A stretch of DNA of 64,000 nucleotides from Streptomyces noursei (GTDB taxonomy: Bacteria > Actinomycetota > Actinomycetes > Streptomycetales > Streptomycetaceae), in contig NZ_LWBU01000279.1 of the NCBI RefSeq assembly GCF_001646665.1, positions 522,879 to 586,878 on the forward strand. The letters run 5' to 3'. This document shows positions 44,490 through 52,738 of this stretch, in pieces. Every line of letters begins with the position of its first letter. Position 1 is the stretch's first letter. The position numbers were made by a program, and so were the translations under genes. The notes below the pieces were generated by a model. The model was not told where the DNA came from, did not search any database, and saw nothing but the letters and a program-made list of their open reading frames with translations.

Positions 44490-45097
44490 AGCAGAGCCCT
44501 CGGCTCGCCGGTCTCCATCCTGCTCGACCAGAGCTGGGGCAACGCCTAACGTCGAGTAGGCTGGCCGACCAGCCGGAACAGACGTACCACCACGCTACGC
44601 CGGGCAGGCCATGGTCACGCAGGCTACGGTGCCGAGACCGGCGTGCCGCCACCGCTGCGCCACACCGCCAGCGTTTCTGATGGACCGTCAGCAAAGTCAG
44701 CAACAGGTCAGCATTCAGCTGGACAGCGCGCCGCGCCCGTTGCCAAGCATCAGCCATGCGAACTGCCCGAGCCTCGGCACATACCGACTCGACCCGAACC
44801 GGCATCGCACTCGGGCGCCCGCGCATTCCCGACCGTGCCCGATCCGTCATACATGCGATGGTTCTACGCTCCGTAGTCAGCACCAAGTCAGCACGGGAGC
44901 GGTGAGAACGGGTGATGACGTGGGCTTTTAGCCAGCACCAAACCAGCACGGGAGCCAGCACGGCCCCTCCATATCGCGCCCGAACAACACAACTCGGACA
45001 GCGCTCTTCACGGCCCTCGTTGTGACCGTCATCGAGACCCCGGCAGCGCCTCCATGGTGGATGCGCGCACTCCCGCACCAAGAACTATGGTGTCCCG
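44490..45097. other. 608-base stretch without a supported gene
   Basis: The DNA is less GC-rich than its surroundings. A 78-codon frame (44444-44680) and a minus-strand frame (44437-45081) have no credible start signals or family motifs. The stretch contains the iterated repeats described separately. Confidence 0.4.
44687..44960. repeat. iterated GTCAGCA motif and a 23-bp direct repeat
   Basis: GTCAGCA occurs at 44687, 44696, 44707, 44876 and 44887, all in one direction, and CCAGCA at 44932, 44943 and 44955. The 23 bases at 44878-44900 recur at 44933-44955 with two changes. Clustered short direct repeats of this kind act as arm-type sites for tyrosine recombinases in integrating elements. 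No integrase or tRNA was found nearby, so it might be a leftover attachment site. Confidence 0.5.
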
Positions 45098-45170
45098 CCA
45101 CATACGCCGCTGACGTGCGCATTCCTACGGTATGGCGACACGAACACGTCCCCGTCAGCCGCCAGGAAGT
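45098..45170 (+). repeat. RHEHVPV leader-peptide block, copy 2
   Basis: GTG 45115 opens MRIPTVWRHEHVPVSRQEVV, in the same frame as the MHS transporter starting at ATG 45178. It is nearly the same peptide as at 32209. The block also supplies the AGGAAG ribosome-binding box (45164-45169) for the transporter. It could be a leader peptide, a conserved 5' region or an N-terminal extension of the transporter; the mostly synonymous differences favour a translated peptide. Confidence 0.55.
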
Positions 45171-45177
45171 GGTGCCG

Positions 45178-46533
45178 ATGTCCTCCCCCGCGACCGCTCC
45201 ACCAGCCCCGTCCAGCCTCAAGCGCATCGTCGCCGCCAGCCTCATCGGGACCACCATCGAGTGGTACGACTTCTTCCTGTACGGGTCGGCCGCCGCGCTC
45301 GTCTTCAACAAGCTGTTCTTCCCCGGTTCCGACCCGCTCGTGGGCACCCTGCTGTCGTTCCTGACCTACGCCGTCGGCTTCGCCGCGCGGCCGCTCGGGG
45401 CCCTGGTGTTCGGGCACTACGGGGACCGGCTGGGGCGGAAGAAGCTGCTGGTGCTGAGCCTGCTGCTGATGGGCGGCGCGACCTTCGCCATCGGGCTGCT
45501 GCCCACGCACGCCACCATCGGGACGGCCGCTCCGGTGCTGCTGACGGTGCTGCGGCTGGTGCAGGGGTTCGCGCTGGGGGGCGAGTGGGGCGGCGCGGTG
45601 CTGCTGGTGTCGGAGCACGGTGACGCGGGCAGGCGCGGCTTCTGGGCGTCGTGGCCCCAGACCGGGGCGCCCGCCGGGCAGTTGCTGGCGACCGGGGTGC
45701 TGTCCGCGCTCACCGCGCTGCTGTCGGACGCGGCGTTCACCTCGTGGGGCTGGCGCATACCGTTCCTGCTGTCGGGTGTGCTGGTGATCGTCGGCCTGTG
45801 GATCCGGCTCTCCGTCGACGAGTCGCCCGTCTTCAAGGCCGCGCTGGCCCGCGCGGAGGCGCGCAGGACCGAGACGGCGCAGGTGGAGAAGATGCCGCTG
45901 GTCGCCGTGGTGCGGCACCACTGGCGCGACGTGCTGATCGCGATGGGCGCGCGCATGGCCGAGAACATCAGCTACTACGTCATCACCGCGTTCATCCTGG
46001 TGTACGCGACGACGTCGACCGGGCTCAGCAAGCAGACCGCGCTCAACGCCGTACTCGTCGCCTCCGCCGTCCACTTCGCGGTGATCCCGGCGTGGGGCGC
46101 CCTGTCCGACCGCATCGGGCGCCGGCCGGTGTACCTGATCGGCGCGGTCGGGGTGGGCGCCTGGATGTTCCCGTTCTTCGCGCTCGTCGACACCAGGAGC
46201 TTCGGCGGTCTGCTGCTGGCGGTGACCGTGGGCCTGGTCCTGCACGGGGCGATGTACGCGCCGCAGGCGGCGTTCTTCTCCGAGATGTTCTCTACCAGGA
46301 TGCGGTACTCCGGCGCCTCGATCGGCGCGCAGTTCTCGTCGGTGGCGGCCGGGGCCCCGGCACCGCTGATCGCGACGGCGCTGCTGGCCGACCACGGCAC
46401 CTCGACGCCGATCGCCCTGTACGTCATCGCCGCGGCCCTGATCACCGTGGTCGCCATCGCCTGCGCCAAGGAGACCCGGAACCGGGACCTGTCCGACGAG
46501 GTGGAGGAGGAGCGGGTCACGGCGGGGCGCTGA
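45178..46533 (+). CDS. MHS-family (major facilitator) metabolite:H+ symporter
   Basis: ATG 45178 gives 451 residues with about twelve membrane helices. Family marks are ASLIGTTIEWYDFFLYGSAA in helix 1, GHYGDRLGRKK between helices 2 and 3, RLVQGFALGGEWGGA, and ALSDRIGRRP in the second half. MHS members import proline, betaine, ketoglutarate, shikimate and similar acids with protons. A 3-hydroxybutyrate-dehydrogenase-like gene is close by, so a hydroxy acid is one possible substrate; this is inference. Confidence 0.9.
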   Translation: MSSPATAPPAPSSLKRIVAASLIGTTIEWYDFFLYGSAAALVFNKLFFPGSDPLVGTLLSFLTYAVGFAARPLGALVFGHYGDRLGRKKLLVLSLLLMGGATFAIGLLPTHATIGTAAPVLLTVLRLVQGFALGGEWGGAVLLVSEHGDAGRRGFWASWPQTGAPAGQLLATGVLSALTALLSDAAFTSWGWRIPFLLSGVLVIVGLWIRLSVDESPVFKAALARAEARRTETAQVEKMPLVAVVRHHWRDVLIAMGARMAENISYYVITAFILVYATTSTGLSKQTALNAVLVASAVHFAVIPAWGALSDRIGRRPVYLIGAVGVGAWMFPFFALVDTRSFGGLLLAVTVGLVLHGAMYAPQAAFFSEMFSTRMRYSGASIGAQFSSVAAGAPAPLIATALLADHGTSTPIALYVIAAALITVVAIACAKETRNRDLSDEVEEERVTAGR

Positions 46534-46553
46534 GCCCCGTGGACCCGGCCGGA

Positions 46554-46584
46554 GGGCCGGCACGCCCCTCGGGGCGGCCGGCCC
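46554..46584. terminator. strong bidirectional hairpin terminator
   Basis: GGGCCGGC (46554-46561) and CGCCCC (46563-46568) pair with GGGGCG (46571-46576) and GCCGGCCC (46577-46584) around a 2-base loop, with one bulged A at 46562. The hairpin lies between the transporter stop and the stop of the convergent regulator at 46586. Confidence 0.75.
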
Positions 46585-46585
46585 T

Positions 46586-48490
46586 TCAGCGTGCCACCGC
46601 CGCGGACATGGAGTGCAGCCGCAGCGCGAGCTGGATCTCCAGGGCTCGGGGCGGGGACTGCCAGTCCGGGCCGAGCAGCCGGCCGATGCGTTCCAGACGC
46701 TGGGCCACCGTGTTGACGTGGACGTGCAGTTCGTCCTTCGTGCGGACCGGGCTCATCCCGCTGGCGAAGTACGCGTCGAGCGTGCGCACCAGGTCCGTGC
46801 CGCGGCTGCGGTCGTAGGCCACGACGTCGCCGATGGTGCGGGTCACGAAGCCCGCGATGTCCCGGGTGTCGGCGAGCAGCAGGCCCAGGAAGCCGAGGTC
46901 CTGGGCGGCCGCGCCCTCGCCGGAGCGGCCGAGCAGGCGCAGCGCGTCGAGGCAGCGGCGGGCCTCGGCGTACGCGGGGGCTATGTCGCCGGGGTGTGTC
47001 GCGGGTGCGCCCACCGGCGAGGAGGCGCCGACGGTGACCGGTTCGCGCAGGGTGCCGCCGAGGTGCTTGGCGGTCTGCCGGGCCAGTTCGGCCGCGGTGT
47101 CGCCCGGGCCGAGCGGCAGCAGCAGCACGGTGCCGCCGTCGCGCGCGGAGGCGAGGCCGTGGCGGGTGGCCGCCAGGTGGGAGGCGGCCGACCACAGGCG
47201 CTGCCGGTCGGCGCCGTCCCGGTCGGTGGCGGGCGCCTCCGGCCGGTCGAGCCGGGCCGCCAGGACCACGTGCGGGGCGTCGAAGTCGGTGCGCAGGCGG
47301 GCGGCGCGCTCCTTGAGCAGCCGCCGGTCGCGCTCGGGCGCGTCGAGCAGGTCGTCCAGCAGCTCGCCCCGTACGCGCTGTTCGGCCTCTCCGGCGGAGC
47401 GGCGCGCCAGGAGCAACAGGGAGGTGACCATCGCGGCCCGCTCCAGGGTCCGCTGGTCGACCGGGTCGAGGTCGGGCTGGCCGCGCAGCACCAGGGCGCC
47501 CAGGGCCTCGCCGCCGGCCGACACGGTCGCGACCCAGGCGTCGCCGCGCCGTGTCGCGTGGCCGTCGGCGCTCTCGGCGGGGAGCGGTCCCTCGGTGAAC
47601 TCCACCGCCCCGTCCAGGACTTCGGACACGGCCGCGGCCACGTCGTGGACGCCGCCGCCGCGCAGCACCAGCTCCGTCAGCCGGTCGTGCACCTCCGAGG
47701 CGCGTTCGATGACGCCGCTGTGGGCGCGGATGATGCCGTTGGCCCGCTCCAGCTCGGCGAGGGCCGACCGGGTCTCGGCCAGCAGGTTGGCGGTGTCGAT
47801 GGCGACGGCGGCGTGCGCGGCGAGCGAGCCGAGGAGCGCGACCTGCTCGCGCTCGAAGACGCGGGCGCGCCGGTCGGCGGCGTAGAGGACGCCGATGACC
47901 TGGCTGCCGAGGGTGAGCGGTACGCCGAGGATGGCCACCAGGCCCTCGTCCCGTACCCCGGAGTCGATCGCCCGGGTGTGCCGGAACCGCTCGTCGTCGA
48001 AGTAGCTCTCGGTGACATAGGGCCGGGCGGTCTGGGCGACCAGGCCGCCCAGTCCCTCCCCCATCCCCAGCCGGAGCTGCTGGAAGCGGGCCGAGACGGA
48101 GCCCTCGGTCACCCGCATGTAGGTGTCGCCGGCGGCCGGGTCGTTGAGGCTCAGGTAGGCGACCTCGGTGCCCAGCAGGGAGCGTGCGCGCTGCACGATG
48201 GCGCGCAGCACCGCGTCGAGGTCGCGCAGTCCGGCCAGGTCGTGGGCGGTCTCGAAGAGCGCGGACAGCTCGGCTTCGCGGCGCCGGCGCCCCTCCAGCT
48301 CGGCCCGGACGCGCAGGGCGAGCTGCTTGGCCCGTTCGAGCGCGGCGAGCGCGGCGGGTCCGGCGCCGCTCGCGCGGGCGAGCAGCACGGGCCGGTCGTA
48401 CGCCTCGGCGGGCGCCCCGCGCGCGAGAAGCCCCAGGTAGGCGGCCGGGTCGGCGCTGGGATCCGGCTCGTGGAGCGGTTCTTCGGACAT
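46586..48490 (-). CDS. GAF-domain PucR/CdaR-type transcriptional regulator
   Basis: ATG 48490 (GTG two codons upstream also possible) gives 634 residues. A helical N-terminus is followed by a GAF domain at about 80-235 (LLGTEVAYLSLNDPAAGDTY; GVRDEGLVAILGVPL). A long linker and a GGDEF-like region come next. The C-terminal helix-turn-helix (HTH_30) reads LVRTLDAYFASGMSPVRTKD and ELHVHVNTVAQRLERIGRLL. Such regulators respond to small molecules and control catabolic genes. It follows the dehydrogenase gene by 61 bases and may control it and the MHS transporter. Confidence 0.85.
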   Translation of the reverse strand: MSEEPLHEPDPSADPAAYLGLLARGAPAEAYDRPVLLARASGAGPAALAALERAKQLALRVRAELEGRRRREAELSALFETAHDLAGLRDLDAVLRAIVQRARSLLGTEVAYLSLNDPAAGDTYMRVTEGSVSARFQQLRLGMGEGLGGLVAQTARPYVTESYFDDERFRHTRAIDSGVRDEGLVAILGVPLTLGSQVIGVLYAADRRARVFEREQVALLGSLAAHAAVAIDTANLLAETRSALAELERANGIIRAHSGVIERASEVHDRLTELVLRGGGVHDVAAAVSEVLDGAVEFTEGPLPAESADGHATRRGDAWVATVSAGGEALGALVLRGQPDLDPVDQRTLERAAMVTSLLLLARRSAGEAEQRVRGELLDDLLDAPERDRRLLKERAARLRTDFDAPHVVLAARLDRPEAPATDRDGADRQRLWSAASHLAATRHGLASARDGGTVLLLPLGPGDTAAELARQTAKHLGGTLREPVTVGASSPVGAPATHPGDIAPAYAEARRCLDALRLLGRSGEGAAAQDLGFLGLLLADTRDIAGFVTRTIGDVVAYDRSRGTDLVRTLDAYFASGMSPVRTKDELHVHVNTVAQRLERIGRLLGPDWQSPPRALEIQLALRLHSMSAAVAR

Positions 48491-48551
48491 GGTCACAGGG
48501 ATACCTGCCGTACGGGTGGTCGCACCAGCCCTGTGGAAAACCGCCGCACGC

Positions 48552-49337
48552 TCAGTGCGCGGTCCAGCCGCCGTCGAGGACGAGTGAGGTGCCGGTGACG
48601 AACGAGGCCGATGGCGCGCAGAGGTAGGCGACGGCCTCGGCGACCTCCTCGGGCTCGACGAGCCGCTTGAGTGCCGAGTCCTTCAGCAGGACGTCGGTGA
48701 CGACCCGCTCGGGAGCGATGCCGTGGGCCTGTGCCTGGTCCGCGATCTGTGCCTCCACCAGCGGCGTCCGTACGTAGCCGGGGTTGACGCAGTTGGAGGT
48801 GACGCCGTGCGGGGCGCCTTCCAGGGCGGCGGTCTTGGAGAGGCCCTCCAGGCCGTGTTTGGCGGCCACATAGGCGGACTTGTAGGGGGAGGCGCGCAGG
48901 CCGTGGACGGAGGAGATGTTGACGACACGGCCCCACCCCTGCGCGTACATGTGCGGCAACGCGCCCCTGATCAGCCGGAAGGGGGCTTCGAGCATCACGG
49001 TGAGAACGGTGTGGAAGACGTCCGGGGGGAAGTCCTCGATGGGCCGGACGAGTTGGAGCCCGGCGTTGTTGACGAGGACGTCGGTGCCCGCCGCCAGGTC
49101 CTCCGCGGCGTCGAGGTCCGTCAGGTCCAGGACGTGGGGTTCGACCGCGCCGGCCGCGGCGGGCGCGGCCGCGACCAGGGCCTCCAGGCCCGGGGCGTCC
49201 CGGTCGACGGCCCTGACCTTCGCTCCGGCGGCCGCGAGGCGCAGCGCGCAGGCGCGGCCGATGCCACCGGCCGCGCCGGTGACGAGCGCGGTGCGGCCGC
49301 CGAGGTCGAGAGGGGTGACGGTGTGGGGTGCGGTCAT
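48552..49337 (-). CDS. short-chain dehydrogenase, 3-hydroxybutyrate dehydrogenase-like
   Basis: ATG 49337 gives 261 residues. The NAD site is TGAAGGIGRA and VNNAG. The catalytic Ser, Tyr and Lys appear in NISSVHGLRASPYKSAY and AAKHGLEGLSK. NCVNPGYVRTPLVEAQIADQ and the lid sequence are typical of D-3-hydroxybutyrate dehydrogenases, which turn 3-hydroxybutyrate into acetoacetate. Other SDR substrates cannot be excluded. It is followed by the GAF/PucR regulator gene. Confidence 0.85.
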   Translation of the reverse strand: MTAPHTVTPLDLGGRTALVTGAAGGIGRACALRLAAAGAKVRAVDRDAPGLEALVAAAPAAAGAVEPHVLDLTDLDAAEDLAAGTDVLVNNAGLQLVRPIEDFPPDVFHTVLTVMLEAPFRLIRGALPHMYAQGWGRVVNISSVHGLRASPYKSAYVAAKHGLEGLSKTAALEGAPHGVTSNCVNPGYVRTPLVEAQIADQAQAHGIAPERVVTDVLLKDSALKRLVEPEEVAEAVAYLCAPSASFVTGTSLVLDGGWTAH

Positions 49338-49397
49338 GCCTGGCACCCTATGAAGCTCGTGCGGCACCACCGATGTGGTCCGCACCCACACTTCGGT

Positions 49398-49874
49398 CTA
49401 GTCAGCCGTGGTGGAGAACCATGTGGGGCCGTCGGTGAGGGCCTGCTTGATCCTGAACAGCTCCCCCGCCCGCAGCGGCGGCAGCGCGTCGAGCGGGAAC
49501 CAACCCACTTCCAGCGACTCGTCGTCGTTGACCCGCGCGTCCCCGCCCACGGCCCGGCAGCGGAAGCAGGTGTCCATGAACTGGCACCGGTCACCGTTGG
49601 GGTAGGTGATCGCCGGCAGCGTCTCCACGAGGACCACGCGCTCGACGACGCACTCCACGGCGGTCTCCTCGTACACCTCCCGCACGGCGGTCACGGCCGG
49701 CTGCTCTCCCGGTTCCGGGATCCCGCCGATCAGCGACCACCTGCCGTTGTCGACGCGTCTGGCCAGCAGCACCCGCTCCGCGTCGTCGAGGACGACGGCG
49801 GTGACCCCCGGCAGGAACAGCAGCTGGTGGCCGGCGGTGGCGCGGACGGCCCGGATGAAATCAGGAGTCGCCAT
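49398..49874 (-). CDS. Nudix hydrolase
   Basis: The 158-residue protein has a full Nudix box (GGIPEPGEQPAVTAVREVYE, then E) with the metal-binding glutamates in REVYEE. It hydrolyses a nucleoside diphosphate linked to some group; the substrate is unknown. It starts 10 bases after the stop of the N-acyltransferase gene, so the two are likely co-transcribed. Confidence 0.92.
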   Translation of the reverse strand: MATPDFIRAVRATAGHQLLFLPGVTAVVLDDAERVLLARRVDNGRWSLIGGIPEPGEQPAVTAVREVYEETAVECVVERVVLVETLPAITYPNGDRCQFMDTCFRCRAVGGDARVNDDESLEVGWFPLDALPPLRAGELFRIKQALTDGPTWFSTTAD

Positions 49875-49884
49875 GCTCCCGACC

Positions 49885-51492
49885 CTACGGGGTGGACCTC
49901 CGGCGGCGTACGGCAGCGGTCACCGTCCAGCCCAGGCCCGCGGCCGCGAGGGCGGCCAGCACGGCCTCGGGCAGGGTGCCCATGCGGGTCGCGGGCGTCA
50001 GGGAGGACCGCAGCGGCACCTCGGCCACCAGGGCGTCCGGGGTGAACATCCGCGACTCCCGCACGACGGTGCCGTCCGGGCGGATGATGGCGCTGACCCC
50101 GCTGGTCACCGGCACGACCACGGCGCGGCTGTGCTCGACGGCCCGGACCCGCGACATGGCGAGCTGCTGATAGGTCATCTCGCTGCGCCCGAAGGTGGCG
50201 TTGTTGCTGGGTACGGAGATGAGCCGGGCGCCGTGCGTCACGGTGTCGCGCACCGCCCAGTCGAAGGCGGCCTCGTAGCAGGTGGCGAGACCCACCTTCG
50301 TGCCGGCGAGGTCGAACACGCCGACCTTGGAGCCGGGGCCGAAGTCGCGGCTGACCCGGTCCACGTTCTTGTTGAAGATCCGCACGACGGACCGCATCGG
50401 GATGTACTCGCCGAACGGCTGCACGTGCCGCTTGTCGTAGGTGGCGACGGGGCCGGCCTCCGGGTCCCACTGCATCAGGGTGTTGCGCAGGTTGCCGGTC
50501 TCGGGGGTGATCACGGCCCCGATGACGGTCGGTACGCCGATGGCCCTGACCGCGTCGTCGATGACGAGCCGGGCGTCGTCGTTGCGGTAGGGGTCGAGGT
50601 CGGAGGAGTTCTCCGGCCACAGCACGAAGTCCGGCTTCGGCGTCCTGCCGGCCGCGACGTCCGTGGCGAGCTGCTCGGTACGGCGCGCGTGGTTGTCGAG
50701 CACGGCACGGCGCTGGTCGTTGAAGTCCAGGCCCAGCCGGGGCACGTTGCCCTGGATGGCGGCGACGGTCGCGGTGCCGTCCTCCGCGGCGTCGGAGACC
50801 AGGGGCTGGGCGGCCGACGCGGCGGCCACGGGCACGAGGACGGAGAGGGCCGCGGCGGCGAGGGGGCCGCGCGGCAGGACGCCCGTCGCCCGGTGGGCGC
50901 GGAGGACGCGTACCGCCTCGTACAGCCCGAAGCCGCACAGGGCGACCGCGAACCCGAGCAGGGGCGTGCCGCCCACGGCCGCGAGGGGCAGGAACACACC
51001 GTCCGCCTGCCCGAAGGCGATCTTGCCCCAGGGGAACCCGCCGAAGGGCACCCGCGCGCGCACCGCCTCGCCCACGATCCACGCGGCGGCGGCGAACACC
51101 GGCCACGCGGGCAGCCGCGACACGGCCGCGACGAGCAGGCAGGCTCCCGCGACGAACAGTGACTCGGCGGCGACGAGCGCCAGCCACGGCCCCGCCCCGA
51201 CCTCCTCGCCGGTCCACACCAGCAGCGGCAGCAGGAACCCGAGCCCCGCCAGGTAGCCGAGCCCGAAACCCGCCCGGAGGCGCCGGCCCCGCAGGGCCCA
51301 TCCGAGGAGGGCGAGGGCCGGCACGGCGAGCCACCACAGGGGGCGGGGCGGGAAGCTCAGGAACAGCAGGGCCCCGGAGAGCACCGCGGCCCCCGGCCGT
51401 GCCACCCACCCCGGCAGCCGGGCCCGCCGCCGTGCGGAGGCGGGGGCGGGGGCGGGGCTGGGGACGTCGGCGGTGGTCATGGTGGTGCTCAC
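49885..51492 (-). CDS. lnt: apolipoprotein N-acyltransferase
   Basis: The start is GTG 51492 or ATG 51480, giving 531-535 residues. Six to eight membrane helices form the N-terminal half. The C-terminal nitrilase-like half has the catalytic triad as Glu in VLWPENSSD, Lys in YDKRHVQPFGEYIP and Cys in LATCYEAAF. The enzyme adds the third acyl chain to lipoproteins at the membrane. In many actinobacteria Lnt is linked to a polyprenol-mannose synthase, but none is present here. Confidence 0.93.
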   Translation of the reverse strand: MSTTMTTADVPSPAPAPASARRRARLPGWVARPGAAVLSGALLFLSFPPRPLWWLAVPALALLGWALRGRRLRAGFGLGYLAGLGFLLPLLVWTGEEVGAGPWLALVAAESLFVAGACLLVAAVSRLPAWPVFAAAAWIVGEAVRARVPFGGFPWGKIAFGQADGVFLPLAAVGGTPLLGFAVALCGFGLYEAVRVLRAHRATGVLPRGPLAAAALSVLVPVAAASAAQPLVSDAAEDGTATVAAIQGNVPRLGLDFNDQRRAVLDNHARRTEQLATDVAAGRTPKPDFVLWPENSSDLDPYRNDDARLVIDDAVRAIGVPTVIGAVITPETGNLRNTLMQWDPEAGPVATYDKRHVQPFGEYIPMRSVVRIFNKNVDRVSRDFGPGSKVGVFDLAGTKVGLATCYEAAFDWAVRDTVTHGARLISVPSNNATFGRSEMTYQQLAMSRVRAVEHSRAVVVPVTSGVSAIIRPDGTVVRESRMFTPDALVAEVPLRSSLTPATRMGTLPEAVLAALAAAGLGWTVTAAVRRRRSTP

Positions 51493-51853
51493 GTGGCGGA
51501 GTCTACGGCGACCACCTGTGCGTACCCCAGCGCGGGCGGCCGGCACCCGGAGCCCGCGGGTGCCGGCACGCCCGGCTGCCCGGCGCGGGTCCCCGGGCCC
51601 GGTGAGGGCGGCGGGCGGAGACGAGGGCGGTCGAAAACGGAATCGTCGGAGGGGCGGAGGGGCGGAGGGGCGGAGGCGGATCGCCGGGAGCGGGGGCTGT
51701 CGAGGGCCGGGGGGTGCCGGGGGCGGGGGTGTCGGGGGCCGGGTGTGCCGAGAGCGGGGGTGTCGGGGGCGGGAGAGGTCGGGAGCCGACGGGGGCTGTG
51801 GGCGCCGACGAGGGCGCTCGGTGCAGGGGGCCCGCCACAGGGGCCCGCCCGGG
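51493..51853. other. G-rich low-complexity spacer with short tandem repeats
   Basis: The plus strand is strongly G-rich. Runs of a GGAGGGGC-type unit lie near 51650-51680, and GGGGGTGTCGGGGGC-like units near 51725-51775. It could form G-quadruplexes in DNA or RNA. No gene is supported. It includes the upstream region of lnt. Confidence 0.55.
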
Positions 51854-52522
51854 TCAGGCGCGGGGGCCGGTGCCCGGTGGGGGGCCCGGGACCGGGGCGT
51901 CGTTCGCGCCGGGGTCCTCGGGTCCGGGCGGGCCGGGGGCCACACCGTCGGGGGCGGGCCACCCTCCGGGGGCGCCGGCGTCCCGGCGGGCGCGCAGCCG
52001 CATGCGGTGGCGGATGACCCGGACGGCGGTCTCCGCGTCGTCCACGGTGACCGTGAAGCTGCGCCCGTCGCCCAGGGTGAGGACCACGCCCTCGCCCCGG
52101 CGCACGACGACCGCCGTACCCTTCTCCGGCAGCCAGCGGTAGCCCCAGCCGCCCCATTGGCGCGGGGTGACCCAGGGGGCGAATTCCGCGCCCACCACGG
52201 TGTCGAGCGGGATCCGGCGGCGCGGCACGCCCATGTGGCCGCAGCGGACCTCCAGGGCGTGCCGGTCCACGGTGATCTCGACGTGGACGAAGGCCAGCGT
52301 CCCGAAGAGCACCAGCAGCCCCGCCGCGACGCAGCCGATCACCGCCATCAGCAGGGCGGCGGTTCCCGAGGTCCACGACAGGTCGACGGCCAGTTCGATC
52401 CCGAGGGCCACACACGCCGCCCCGGTGGCGGCGAGCGCCCACTGGACGCGGTTGGTGGCCCGCCCGGTCCAGACGTCCGGCACCGGGTCCGGGGGCAGCG
52501 GCTCGTCCCGGGGGTGATCCAT
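51854..52522 (-). CDS. PH-domain membrane protein
   Basis: ATG 52522 (GTG 52540 possible) gives 222 residues. Two membrane helices (WALAATGAACVALGIELAVD; TAALLMAVIGCVAAGLLVLF) precede a soluble beta-rich part that fits a bacterial PH domain (VEITVDRHALEVRCGHMGVP; LTLGDGRSFTVTVDDAETAV). The last 50 residues are Gly/Pro-rich and probably disordered. It is transcribed towards lnt. The function is unknown. Confidence 0.68.
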   Translation of the reverse strand: MDHPRDEPLPPDPVPDVWTGRATNRVQWALAATGAACVALGIELAVDLSWTSGTAALLMAVIGCVAAGLLVLFGTLAFVHVEITVDRHALEVRCGHMGVPRRRIPLDTVVGAEFAPWVTPRQWGGWGYRWLPEKGTAVVVRRGEGVVLTLGDGRSFTVTVDDAETAVRVIRHRMRLRARRDAGAPGGWPAPDGVAPGPPGPEDPGANDAPVPGPPPGTGPRA

Positions 52523-52565
52523 GAGTAGCAGCGTACTCACGTTCCGCGACCACGGCCCGTCGGCC

Positions 52566-52635
52566 GGAACGCGAAAGCCGGAACGCGGAAGCCGGTACGC
52601 GGAAGCCGGTACGCGGGGGCCGGTACGCGGAGGCC
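52566..52635. repeat. five tandem copies of a 14-bp unit
   Basis: The unit GGTACGCGGAAGCC, with single-base variants, occurs five times in a row at 52566, 52580, 52594, 52608 and 52622. It lies in the spacer upstream of the PH-domain gene. It may be a slipped repeat, as its copies differ by one or two bases. Confidence 0.8.
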
Positions 52636-52738
52636 GCCCGTCAGTGCTCCGTCTCGGCGCCGCGCTCAGGCGCCCGCGCCGGGCCGCTCCGTACACGGGC
52701 GGCAGCCGCCCGGGGCGCGCCTGGGGCGCCCGCGGGGT

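Noticed and set aside
44444..44680. 78-codon plus-strand frame
   Set aside because: There is no ribosome-binding site, domain or conserved ending, and it lies in a stretch of broken genes and repeats.
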